Part shown: piece by piece, positions 16,727 to 24,702 of the stretch
Numbering within the stretch: the stretch's first letter is position 1
Layout: each line of letters begins with the position of its first letter
Source of the DNA: JAYOEY01 sp038116945
Lineage (GTDB): Bacteria > Pseudomonadota > Alphaproteobacteria > MPNO01 > UBA2964
Reading direction: 5' to 3'
Length of the DNA stretch: 64,000 bases
Assembly: GCA_038116945.1 (NCBI GenBank)
Contig: JAYOEY010000018.1
Span: 10,037 to 74,036 of the forward strand
Notes under the pieces: model-generated
What the model saw: only the letters and a program-made list of their open reading frames with translations
The model's database searches: none
What the model was told of the DNA's origin: nothing
Made by a program: the position numbers and the translations under genes

Positions 16727-17365
16727 TCAGTATAGTTCGTTCGGTATCCGCTTCGCGTAATCGGCGTCGTACTGCTTTTCGTAGTTTGCGTCGCCGCCGT
16801 CTCGGAAGGCTGCGAACGTGCCGCTGGTCGGAATGCCGTCGGGCCGTCCTTCCTTGCCGGCATTCCAGAAATCCGACCGGATCAGCGCCTTGGGGCAGTG
16901 GTTGAAGGCCTGTTCGACGGATACCACCGTAACGGAGCGGGGCAGTTTCCCGTTGGCTTCGCAAAGCTTCATGAGTTCCGGGTCGGTGGTGATCCGGGCG
17001 CTGCCGTTGACCCGGTAGGTCTCGTTCGCGCCGGGAACGATGAAGATCAGGCCGACTTTCGGGTTGGCGAGGATGTTCTTCAGCCCGTCGAGCCGGTTGT
17101 TGCCCGGCCGGTCGGGGACCAGCAGGGTGCGCTCGTCGAGGATTTTTACGAAGCCGGGTCCGTCCCCCTTGGGCGAGCAGTCGATGCCGTCCCCGGTCGC
17201 GGTTGCCAGGATGATAAACGGCGCTGCCTCGATGATCCTGCGCCCCGGTTCGGTGACGTAATCCGTTTCCTTTCGGAAAACCGCGTCCTTCGGCGCCGGA
17301 TAAAGCGCCGCCAGCTCTTCAAGCGTGGTCACCGCATGAGCGTCGGTCCGGGAAATCGTATCCAT
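16727..17365 (-). CDS. FMN-dependent PPOX-type (pyridoxamine 5'-phosphate oxidase-like) flavoprotein
   Basis: 212 residues. The pattern GRRIIEAAPFIILATATGDG, CSPKGDGPGFVKILDERTLL, DRPGNNRLDGLKNILANPKV and GLIFIVPGANETYRVNGSARI marks the split-barrel FMN-binding family often labelled MSMEG_1061-type PPOX flavoprotein. These proteins bind FMN or F420 and reduce or bind small molecules; a specific reaction is not known. It stands alone, convergent with the chemoreceptor and 46 bp downstream of the cupin operon on the same strand. Confidence 0.82.
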   Translation of the reverse strand: MDTISRTDAHAVTTLEELAALYPAPKDAVFRKETDYVTEPGRRIIEAAPFIILATATGDGIDCSPKGDGPGFVKILDERTLLVPDRPGNNRLDGLKNILANPKVGLIFIVPGANETYRVNGSARITTDPELMKLCEANGKLPRSVTVVSVEQAFNHCPKALIRSDFWNAGKEGRPDGIPTSGTFAAFRDGGDANYEKQYDADYAKRIPNELY

Positions 17366-17411
17366 GGGGCATCCTCCATCGCGTATGGCGGAGAGGATAC
17401 AGCAGTTCGGA

Positions 17412-17786
17412 TCAGTCGTCCTTGACGAAATCGAACGCGTCGCCCGCGGGAGCGTAGATCTCGTATATCTCGAACGGGGCGTCGGAAACGTTCCGCAGCG
17501 AATGCTTCAACCCGGCCGGGATATAGACCACGTCGTCTTCGCGTATTGTGAAGGTCTCATTTTCGACCACCAGCTTTCCCTCGCCGCGCTTGACGATATA
17601 GACGTTGTCCGCCTTCGAATGGTGATGATAGCTGCCGCCCGGTTCCTTCGCGTCCAGCCGGTTGAGGTGCACGTCGAGCGCGGTCGCGCCGATATCCGTG
17701 TTGACGAAACGAAGCTGCGAGCCGCGCCCGCCTTTCATCGGAACGGTCTCAGCCGTGCCGGCCCGTATGATCTTGAGTTCAGCCAC
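17412..17786 (-). CDS. Cupin-domain protein, last gene of the UbiD/EutA operon
   Basis: 124 residues from a GTG at 17784-17786, chosen because a perfect AGGAGG lies 5 bp upstream; a TTG ten codons earlier is in frame but has no such site. Cupin motifs: SYHHHSKADNVYIVKRGEGK (metal His cluster) and YIPAGLKHSLRNV. The end, EIYEIYAPAGDAFDFVKDD, shares EIYAPAG with the cupin at 11193. It overlaps the end of the Ni/Co permease gene by 8 bp, so the two are translationally linked. Cytoplasmic; substrate unknown. Confidence 0.78.
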   Translation of the reverse strand: MAELKIIRAGTAETVPMKGGRGSQLRFVNTDIGATALDVHLNRLDAKEPGGSYHHHSKADNVYIVKRGEGKLVVENETFTIREDDVVYIPAGLKHSLRNVSDAPFEIYEIYAPAGDAFDFVKDD

Positions 17787-18513
17787 CGATACCTCCTGCG
17801 CCAATGATTCCCGCAATCGACGGCGCGGTCTCGAAAAGGATCACGATCCCGAGCGCGACCGTGGCCAGACCGATGGCGGTATTGAAGCCGTTGACCCCCA
17901 GCCTGGCAAAGCGCGCCGATGCGCGCAACGGCAGCGCGATGGTGAAGGACAGGACAGCCATGCCCAGCATGGAACCGATCCCGAACAGCGCCACGTAAAT
18001 CAGTGCGGCCGTCATGTCGCCCTGCTCGGTTACTGCGAGCAGCAGGAGCGCGGCCGAGCCCGCCAGCCCGTGCATGAGCCCGACCATCAGCGCCCGGGTC
18101 GGCAGGCCCGTGGGATGGCGATGGCTGTGCGCGGCCTCGTCATGCGGGGAATTCTTCCGGTGGCCGTGCAGATGCAGGTGATAGCCCGCTTCGTCATGGC
18201 TGTGGCCGTGCAGATGCAGCTTCTTCGCCACCGTCCGTCGGACCACGTCCGCTCCGAGGCCGATCAGCATCAGCCCGACGAAAAACTCGGCGAGAGAGGC
18301 GACCTGTTCGGGGAAGCCGACATCCATCACGAGTACCGCCGCGCAGACGACGAACAGGGTCACGGTATGGCCGAGACCCCACGCGATGCCGGTGCGCACC
18401 GTTTCCGATGTCGAACGGCTGCGCGTCGCCAGCGTGGCGACGGCGGCGATATGGTCGGCGTCGAGCGCGTGGCGCAGGCCGAGCAGGAAGCCGATGACGA
18501 ATATGTAGAGCAT
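17779..18513 (-). CDS. Nickel/cobalt permease of the NicO/UreH-NiCoT type
   Basis: 244 residues, six or more predicted membrane helices. The metal-selectivity signature GLRHALDADHIAAVATLA lies in helix 1 and AWGLGHTVTLF in helix 2. A cytoplasmic His-rich loop (HLHGHSHDEAGYHLHLHGH and SPHDEAAHSHRHP) joins the halves, and VGLMHGLAGSAALLLL resembles UreH proteins. It should import Ni2+ or Co2+. There is no urease or hydrogenase nearby. The upstream gene, 3 bp away, encodes an EutA-like reactivase of a cobalamin enzyme, so cobalt supply is an attractive but unproven role. Confidence 0.83.
   Translation of the reverse strand: MLYIFVIGFLLGLRHALDADHIAAVATLATRSRSTSETVRTGIAWGLGHTVTLFVVCAAVLVMDVGFPEQVASLAEFFVGLMLIGLGADVVRRTVAKKLHLHGHSHDEAGYHLHLHGHRKNSPHDEAAHSHRHPTGLPTRALMVGLMHGLAGSAALLLLAVTEQGDMTAALIYVALFGIGSMLGMAVLSFTIALPLRASARFARLGVNGFNTAIGLATVALGIVILFETAPSIAGIIGAGGIGG
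17792..17797 (-). promoter_or_regulatory. Strong Shine-Dalgarno inside the permease gene
   Basis: AGGAGG on the minus strand, within the last codons of the permease gene (Gly-Gly) and 5 bp before the GTG start of the cupin. It fixes the cupin start and indicates coupled translation. Confidence 0.7.
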
Positions 18514-18516
18514 GCG

Positions 18517-20070
18517 TCAGGCCTGTCCGGGCTGGGTAAACAGCAGCGACTTGATGATCAGCGGGACGACCCGCGATTCCGGGATCATTTCGCCGACGTC
18601 GATGAAGTCGAACTCGCGAAGCTGGACGTTGTCGATGGAAATGACCTCGCCCTTCACGCCAAGCTCCCGGACCAGAATATTGCCGACCGTTTTGCCCGCG
18701 TCGCCGTCCATTACGATGATGAGCGGAAGGGTTTCGTCCGAGACGGTCTTTGGCAGGCCCTGGCAGATGCCGCTCGCCAGCGCGTGCAGCCGGGCATGCA
18801 GCGGATCGCCGCCCCAGCGGAACGCGATGGCGAGCTGCTGCTCGCCCTCGGTCATGTCGAGTCGCGTGTGGGCGGCCTCGATCCGCGCCGATACGTCGTC
18901 GGCGGTGAAATCGCCCGACAGGTCGATATCGAGATGCGCCACCGGCACGTTGCGGACCGGAAGCTGCTCCGGATTTGAAATGAAGATCGTGTTGCCGCTC
19001 ACCTGGACCGTGAACTGCGACGCGCCGACCACCGTTGCGCGAATGCCCTGGCCGGGGTCGTAGACCGGCTGGGCGATGCGCTTGTGACCCAGCGCGTGGC
19101 GGAGTTCGTGGGCCAGCGCCTTGCCCAGATCGCCGCGGTCCTCGGTCTCGCGCTCATAGATGAACTCCGAGACGCCGCCGGAGAAGGTGATGGCATCGAT
19201 CGCCGGCTCTTTCGGCAGATGTTCGGTGAGCGACAGCGCCTGGCACAGCGCGTCGTCCGGTTGGCGGTTGGCACATGAGACGATGACCTCGACCATGCGC
19301 CTGACGATGGCCTTTCGATCTTCATCCGGCAGGGTTTTCCCCAGTTCCAGGGAAATGCCGAGATCGTCGGCGATCTGTCGGGCGGGCCCCTCGATCCGGT
19401 TCATCCTGCCGTCCTCGTCGAACGCGATCAGCCGGCCGCCGACGGCGAAGGCCGAGGTGGCGAGCAGGCGGCCGCCATGGCACAGGCCGAGCTTCACCGT
19501 GCCGCCCCCGACATCGATATTGAGGATGGTCTTGTGGTCCTGCCGCGACACCGCCACCGCGCCGGACCCGTTGGCGGCCATCAGGGCCTCGAGATGGTGT
19601 CCGGCCGAGGCGCAGACGAACTTTCCGGATTCCTCGGCAAAGAGGTCGGCGATGGCGCGGGCGTTTTCGCGCTTCAGCGCTTCACCGGTCAGGATCACCG
19701 CGCCGGTGTCGATATCGCCCGGCGCGAGATCGGCTTCCTTGTAGGCGTTGCTGAAGAAGCGCTGGAGCTCGTCGGAATCGATGGTGTTGCCGCTCTGATA
19801 GGGCGTCAGCAGGATCGGAGATCGCCACAGCACCTCGCGATTCACCACCACGAACCGGCTGGACAGCCCTTCCGACAGGCGCTGCAGATGGACGCGCGAG
19901 AACATCAGGTGCGAGGTGGAGGAGCCGACATCGACGCCGACCGTGGTCAGTTCGACGTTGTCCTGGTTCCAGATGGTCTCCGCCATCTCCCGTTCCTGCT
20001 CGGGCGTCATGTGCAGGTGCTCGAATTCCAGATCGTGCACGTCGATTTCCTCTTTCTCGCTTTTCGTCAC
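18517..20070 (-). CDS. eutA: EutA-like ethanolamine ammonia-lyase reactivating factor
   Basis: 517 residues from a GTG start, slightly longer than E. coli EutA. The fold is an actin/Hsp70-like ATPase: TTVGVDVGSSTSHLMFSR (about 43-59) and TILNIDVGGGTVKLGLCHGG (about 180-199) are the two nucleotide-binding phosphate loops, and ILTGEALKRENARAIADLF is EutA-specific in style. EutA exchanges damaged cobalamin for adenosylcobalamin in EutBC. No eutB or eutC is present in this window, so the client enzyme is elsewhere or is different. It sits 60 bp after ubiD and 3 bp before the Ni/Co permease in one operon. Confidence 0.85.
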   Translation of the reverse strand: MTKSEKEEIDVHDLEFEHLHMTPEQEREMAETIWNQDNVELTTVGVDVGSSTSHLMFSRVHLQRLSEGLSSRFVVVNREVLWRSPILLTPYQSGNTIDSDELQRFFSNAYKEADLAPGDIDTGAVILTGEALKRENARAIADLFAEESGKFVCASAGHHLEALMAANGSGAVAVSRQDHKTILNIDVGGGTVKLGLCHGGRLLATSAFAVGGRLIAFDEDGRMNRIEGPARQIADDLGISLELGKTLPDEDRKAIVRRMVEVIVSCANRQPDDALCQALSLTEHLPKEPAIDAITFSGGVSEFIYERETEDRGDLGKALAHELRHALGHKRIAQPVYDPGQGIRATVVGASQFTVQVSGNTIFISNPEQLPVRNVPVAHLDIDLSGDFTADDVSARIEAAHTRLDMTEGEQQLAIAFRWGGDPLHARLHALASGICQGLPKTVSDETLPLIIVMDGDAGKTVGNILVRELGVKGEVISIDNVQLREFDFIDVGEMIPESRVVPLIIKSLLFTQPGQA

Positions 20071-20130
20071 GCGAACGGCGGCAGCCGCCGCGCCGCCCGT
20101 TGCAGCCTTCGGACGGCGCCGTCGCCCGGC

Positions 20131-21609
20131 CTATGCCTCCGGGAAGGGAAGGTGGCTGAATTTCGCCTTGATCTTCTGCCGCAGCCCGTCGCTGACATCC
20201 ACCACCGTCGGGAAGGTCCCCTTCAGATACTGGTCGTACGGAATGCAGGCATCGATCAGAATGCGGTTGTTGAAATTGCCCGGGAGGACGAGCGGGTCGC
20301 GGCCTGACGCCCAGGCCTTCTGAATGATGTCGATATCCAGCTTGGGGTCGAACCGGGTGCTCATGGCCCAGAGGACCTGGTCGAGATCGCCCGCGTCGAT
20401 ATCCTCGTCGACCACGACCGTCCACTTTCCGGCGTAGGCGCCGCCCTGACAGTTCGACGCGACGTGCAGCACGTTGCGGGCATGTCCGGGATAGCGCTGC
20501 CTGATCTGAATTGCGGTAAAGCGGGTGGCCGGGCCGCCTTCGTGGTTCCACACGCCCTTGATGTCGGGCAGGCCGCAGGCCTCCAGAGAGCGCCAGATTT
20601 CGGCGGCGCCGGCGATGCCTTTCAGCAGCCCGGTTTCGTCGACCGGCTTGTGCTGCGGCGCGCAACAGATGATTGGGTCGTTGCGGTGCAGGATCGTCTT
20701 GATCTCGACATAGGCGCGCGGCACGGAATCGTCCGAGTAATAGCCCATCCACTCGCCGAACGGGCCTTCCTGCTTGACGTGACCCGGGCGGGCAACGCCC
20801 TCGATCGCGATTTCCGCGTCGGCCGGGATGGGGAATCCGGTATAGGGGCCCTTGATGCATTCGACGGCCTTGCCGCGGATGCCGCCGGCGAAGTCGAGTT
20901 CGCAAACGCCTTCCGGCAGAGGGCTGGCCGAAAGCATGTACAGAAGGGGGTCTTCGCCGACCAGGATCACGAACTTGCATTCCTCGCCGCGCTCGAAATA
21001 CTTGTCGCGATGAATCCGGCCGTGTTTGCCCTCGGTTATCTGGCAGCCGATGGTCTTTGCGTCGTAGACCTGGTTGCGATAGGTCCCCAGATTGAACGAT
21101 CCGTTGTCCGGATCCTGCGAGATCACGCAGTTGGCGGTGCCGATATAGCGCGCCTTGTCCTGTTCGTGGTGGCGCGGCACCGGGAATTTCAGGACGTCGA
21201 TGTCGTCTCCGGTCAGCACGTTTTCCATCACCGGGCCGGTCTCGACATAGACGGGCGGGATTATTTCCATCGACTGCATGCGGTCGTAGTAGCGCTGGAC
21301 GATATCGACCTTGCGTTCGTGTTCGACGGGAAGACCCAGCGTCATGGCGACCCGCTTGATCGAGGAAAGGGAGCCGTAAAGGGTACGAAAGCCCTCCGGA
21401 TAGCCCGGTACCTTGTCGAACAGCAGGGCCGGTGCGTTGCCGCGGCTTTTTTCGGTCATCATCTGGGTGATGCTGCCCATCTCCGCATCCCAGTCCGCGC
21501 CGTCGACGCGCAGAAGTTCGCCTATCCCGTCGACTTTTTCGATCCAGTCGCGCAGACCTTCGTAGATCATCCGGTCATTGGGCAGGCTGGCGCTGCGGGC
21601 ATCATCCAT
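20131..21609 (-). CDS. UbiD-family prenylated-FMN decarboxylase
   Basis: 492 residues, typical UbiD length. The prFMN-dependent active-site residues are in place by sequence and spacing: Arg178 (LGTYRNQV) and the Glu281/Glu286 pair in KQEGPFGEWMGYYSDD, matching the R-E-E triad of Fdc1. The ATG is preceded by AGGAGG with 5 bp spacing. Such enzymes reversibly decarboxylate aromatic or alpha,beta-unsaturated acids. The cofactor-making prenyltransferase UbiX is not in the window. It heads the operon with EutA-like, Ni/Co permease and cupin genes. It could act in catabolism rather than ubiquinone synthesis, because the ubi context is missing. Confidence 0.9.
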   Translation of the reverse strand: MDDARSASLPNDRMIYEGLRDWIEKVDGIGELLRVDGADWDAEMGSITQMMTEKSRGNAPALLFDKVPGYPEGFRTLYGSLSSIKRVAMTLGLPVEHERKVDIVQRYYDRMQSMEIIPPVYVETGPVMENVLTGDDIDVLKFPVPRHHEQDKARYIGTANCVISQDPDNGSFNLGTYRNQVYDAKTIGCQITEGKHGRIHRDKYFERGEECKFVILVGEDPLLYMLSASPLPEGVCELDFAGGIRGKAVECIKGPYTGFPIPADAEIAIEGVARPGHVKQEGPFGEWMGYYSDDSVPRAYVEIKTILHRNDPIICCAPQHKPVDETGLLKGIAGAAEIWRSLEACGLPDIKGVWNHEGGPATRFTAIQIRQRYPGHARNVLHVASNCQGGAYAGKWTVVVDEDIDAGDLDQVLWAMSTRFDPKLDIDIIQKAWASGRDPLVLPGNFNNRILIDACIPYDQYLKGTFPTVVDVSDGLRQKIKAKFSHLPFPEA

Positions 21610-21675
21610 TTTGTCCTCCTGTCGTGCTGCTGCACGTTTTTGGTTGTTTTCCGAGCTGTCCCATTTTCGGGCCTT

Positions 21676-21693
21676 TGTTCCATTTCTGGAACA
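21676..21693. promoter_or_regulatory. Perfect 7-bp inverted repeat, candidate operator
   Basis: TGTTCCA TTTC TGGAACA is a perfect palindrome (7 bp arms, 4 bp centre) in the 253-bp gap between the divergent ubiD operon and the SDR gene. Its size and position, 67 bp before the ubiD ATG, suit a dimeric regulator such as an IclR- or GntR-type protein. No regulator gene is adjacent. Confidence 0.42.
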
Positions 21694-21862
21694 TCCGCTG
21701 CGTCGAGGGGCGTCGGAAAACCGTTTGCGTACGAATGAATTCCTTTTATCACCTTGCTTCGCGGGCGAAAACCGCTATCGGTGGATGGCGATTTGACAGC
21801 GACGCGGTCCAGCGTTTCAATCGCCGCCAATCCGGGCAATCGACAACAGAAGGAATCGGAAA

Positions 21863-22606
21863 TTGAGGTTCAAGGATAAAGTTGCCATCGTCACCGGCGC
21901 CGGCCGGAATATCGGTGAGGAAACCGCAAAGCTGTTCGCGGCCGAAGGCGCCAAGGTTGCCGTCGTGGACATGGACGAAAGCCGCGGCAAGGCGGTTGCC
22001 GACGGGCTCAATGCGGCGAACGCGGGATGCGCCATCTATATCAATGCGAACGTCGCCGACGAGGATTCGGTAAAGGCGATGATCGCCGATACGGTTGCCG
22101 CGTTCGGCCGGATCGACGTTCTGGTGAACAATGTCGCGATCTCCGACAATCTGAACATCCGCGAGTGCACCAGGGCGGATTTCGACAAGACCATCGCCGT
22201 AACCCTGACCAGCCAGTTCCTGACCTGCAAATGGGTCGGCGAGCAGATGATCGCGCAGGGCGATGGCGGGGCCATCGTCAATATCGGCTCGACATCGGGT
22301 TTCCGCGGGCGCGAAACCGCGGTCGCCTACGCGGCCGCCAAGGGCGGCGTCGCCAACCTGATGCGGGCCATCGCGTTCCAGCTTGCGCCCTACAAGATCC
22401 GCGTCAATTCCGTGGTGCCGAACAAGATCGGCTCGCCGGTCGGTCAGCAGGATTTCGATCCGACCCGTCCGGTACCCAACCTGGTCGGCCGCGCCGGTCT
22501 GCCGGAAGAGCTCGGCAGGGCCGTGCTGTTCATGGCCAGCGATGACGCCTCCTTCATCTATGGCGAGAACCTGGTCGTCGATGGCGGCTTCAGCGCCATG
22601 ATGTAG
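21863..22606 (+). CDS. SDR-family NAD(P)-dependent oxidoreductase
   Basis: 247 residues starting from TTG at 21863 with an AAGGAATCGGA ribosome site. Classical SDR features: TGAGRNIGEETAKLF (cofactor loop), VVDMDE (Asp favours NAD), NNVAISDN (the NNAG position), and the catalytic Ser in IGSTSGF with YAAAK. It ends SDDASFIYGENLVVDGGFSAMM, as FabG-like SDRs do. It oxidises an alcohol or reduces a ketone in the cytoplasm; substrate unknown. Divergent from the ubiD operon, it may act on the same pathway. An intrinsic terminator follows. Confidence 0.88.
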   Translation: MRFKDKVAIVTGAGRNIGEETAKLFAAEGAKVAVVDMDESRGKAVADGLNAANAGCAIYINANVADEDSVKAMIADTVAAFGRIDVLVNNVAISDNLNIRECTRADFDKTIAVTLTSQFLTCKWVGEQMIAQGDGGAIVNIGSTSGFRGRETAVAYAAAKGGVANLMRAIAFQLAPYKIRVNSVVPNKIGSPVGQQDFDPTRPVPNLVGRAGLPEELGRAVLFMASDDASFIYGENLVVDGGFSAMM

Positions 22607-22626
22607 GCGCAAGGCGCACTGTTCAT

Positions 22627-22666
22627 AACCGGTCCGTTCCGTTCGGGGCGGGCCGGTTTTCGTTTT
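22627..22666 (+). terminator. Intrinsic terminator after the SDR gene
   Basis: AACCGGTCCG (22627-22636) pairs with CGGGCCGGTT (22649-22658), with one G-T pair and a 12-nt loop, followed by TTCGTTTT. It separates the SDR gene from the transporter gene that starts at 22689. Confidence 0.68.
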
Positions 22667-22688
22667 CAGGTCAGGGAAGGGGCTGTAC

Positions 22689-23597
22689 GTGGACGGTCCG
22701 CGACGCTGGTTTGCCGAACTGCCGGGCCCGGTGCGCGGCGCGGTCTGGATGTCGCTCGCCTGCCTGATGTTCGCCTGCATGTCGATGGTGGCGCGCAGCC
22801 TGTCCACCGGGGCCGAGGACGATCTGCACGGGCTGGAAATCGCCTTCTTTCGGTCCCTGATCGGATTCTTCGTGATCCTGCCTTACGGCATCCGCATGGG
22901 GCGCGACCTTTGGCGGACCGTCAATCACAGGCTCTACGTCGCGCGCGGCGCCTCCGGCGCCGGTTTCACCATCTTCTACTTCCCGGCGCTGGCGCTGATC
23001 CCCATAGCGGATGCGCAGGCGCTGAGCTTTACGACGCCGCTGTTCGGCGTCCTGCTGGCGACATTGTTCCTGAAGGAAACGCCCCACCGGCACCGTCTGA
23101 TCGCGGTCGCCTGCGGGTTCGCCGGGGCGGTGATCGTCATTCGGCCCGGCTTCGAACAGGTCGGGATCGGCGCGACCCTGGTCCTGCTGTCGTCGCTGTC
23201 GGCCGGCATCAGCAGCAACCTCACAAAGTTCGCCACGCGGACCGATCCGCCCGACAAGGTGGTTTTCTATCACGCGCTCTACATGACGCCGATGACGCTG
23301 GTGCCCGCGCTGTTCGTCTGGCAGTGGCCGACCCTCGAACAGTTTCTCTGGATGGCGCTGATCGGATTCCTGGCGACGCTTAACCAGCGCTGCCTGAGCC
23401 GCGCGCTGGCGGCGGCCGATGCGACCGCCGTGCTGCCGTTCCTGTTCATGCGGCTGCCGTTCGCGGCGATTCTCGGTTATGCCGCTTTCCTGGAATTCCC
23501 CGGGCTTTTCGTCTGGATCGGGGGCGCTGTGATCTTCGGCGCGGCGCTTTATCTCGCGCGCGGCGAGGCGCGGCTCGGAAAGCGCGTATCGCTGTAA
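22689..23597 (+). CDS. EamA/DMT-superfamily transporter
   Basis: 302 residues in two EamA halves of about five helices each, the standard ten-helix drug/metabolite transporter layout. Segments such as FYFPALALIPIADAQALSFT and VACGFAGAVIVIRPGFEQVG are the typical repeat-end motifs (the second EamA half begins near VLLSSLSAGISSNLTKFA). A GTG start at 22689 is used. Exports or imports amino acids or other metabolites in the inner membrane; substrate unknown. A second EamA protein is encoded at 27068. Confidence 0.87.
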   Translation: MDGPRRWFAELPGPVRGAVWMSLACLMFACMSMVARSLSTGAEDDLHGLEIAFFRSLIGFFVILPYGIRMGRDLWRTVNHRLYVARGASGAGFTIFYFPALALIPIADAQALSFTTPLFGVLLATLFLKETPHRHRLIAVACGFAGAVIVIRPGFEQVGIGATLVLLSSLSAGISSNLTKFATRTDPPDKVVFYHALYMTPMTLVPALFVWQWPTLEQFLWMALIGFLATLNQRCLSRALAAADATAVLPFLFMRLPFAAILGYAAFLEFPGLFVWIGGAVIFGAALYLARGEARLGKRVSL

Positions 23598-23622
23598 CCG
23601 GGGCCGCCTGCCTCGTTCCGGT

Positions 23623-24531
23623 TTAGTCGAAGGCGACTCCCGGCGGCTGCGGGTTGCCGTGCATCGCCTCGCGGATCTTTTCGTTGGGCGGCGCGGCGAA
23701 GCCCCAGCGGTCGGGACCGGACACGCGTTTTGCCCAGTCAGCCGGCCCGCCAACCGGATAGCTGTCGTCGATCTGGTCGACCTCGGCCGTGTATTCGACC
23801 ACCAGCCCGTTGGGTTCGCGGAAATAGGTGAAGATGTTGTTGCCCGGCCCGTGACGGCCGACGCCCCAGTCGACCTCGAAGCCCTTCTGTTTCAGGCGTC
23901 CCGCGCCGCGCATCAGCGCATCGAAATCCGGCACTTCGAACGCGGTGTGGTTGAGCGACGGTCCGCCCATCTTGGCGAAGGCGACCGAATGGTGATCCAT
24001 GCTGCATCGGATGAAATTCATGCGTTCGGTCTTGTCGCTCAGTTTGAAGCCGAGCGCGTCGCAGAACCAGTCCGTCTGGTCGTCGACGGTGTCCGAGTTC
24101 ATGACCACGTGGCTGAGCTTGAACGGCCGGTCGGCCGCCATTGATGCGTCTGCATGCGTTGCGACGCCCGAACTCACCGCGTACTGGAAACCGTCCTTGT
24201 CGGTGAAGGCAAAACCGTACCCTCCGCCCGGGCCGGAAAGGTCGCCGGGCGCTTCTTCGACCGAAATGCCGATGCCGCTCAGCCTGCCATGCAGCGCATC
24301 GACGTCTTCCTTGCTGTCGGCAGCGAAATTGACCTTCCTCACTCCGGCCTTGCCGCCTTCGTGCAGGACGACGATGTGATGCTCCTCGCCGGTCGCGCGG
24401 AAATAATGCGCGCCGTCGCGTTCGTCGACCGGGGCCAGCCCCCAGATCTTTTCGTAAAACCGGGCCGTCGTGGCGACGTCGGGAACGTTGTATTCGATGC
24501 TTCGCAGTCCGGTTACGCGAGGGTCGGCCAT
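23623..24531 (-). CDS. VOC-superfamily (extradiol dioxygenase-like) protein
   Basis: 302 residues with two VOC repeats, the size of one-subunit catechol 2,3-dioxygenases. In the C-terminal half the metal triad appears complete: His near LSHVVMNSDT, His in SLNHTAFEVPDFD and Glu in GLVVEYTAEVD. The N-terminal half has lost the first His (LRSIEYNVPD) and is structural, as in extradiol enzymes. It probably cleaves an aromatic diol ring using Fe2+ or Mn2+. Divergent from it lie an FAH-family hydrolase and an MDR dehydrogenase that would fit a meta-cleavage pathway. Confidence 0.82.
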   Translation of the reverse strand: MADPRVTGLRSIEYNVPDVATTARFYEKIWGLAPVDERDGAHYFRATGEEHHIVVLHEGGKAGVRKVNFAADSKEDVDALHGRLSGIGISVEEAPGDLSGPGGGYGFAFTDKDGFQYAVSSGVATHADASMAADRPFKLSHVVMNSDTVDDQTDWFCDALGFKLSDKTERMNFIRCSMDHHSVAFAKMGGPSLNHTAFEVPDFDALMRGAGRLKQKGFEVDWGVGRHGPGNNIFTYFREPNGLVVEYTAEVDQIDDSYPVGGPADWAKRVSGPDRWGFAAPPNEKIREAMHGNPQPPGVAFD

Positions 24532-24702
24532 GTCGGTCTCCGCTGATCTGGTGAATGTGCCGGAATGGTAAAGGGCCGGCCGATGGATGCCAAGATCGAT
24601 GTCGCCCGGCCCGGCCCCTACCCGGCGACCGGAAGGCGGTGTATATATTCAGCCATAGTACAAACAACGAATTCTGCAACGAGAAAACTGGGAGTTCCGA
24701 GA

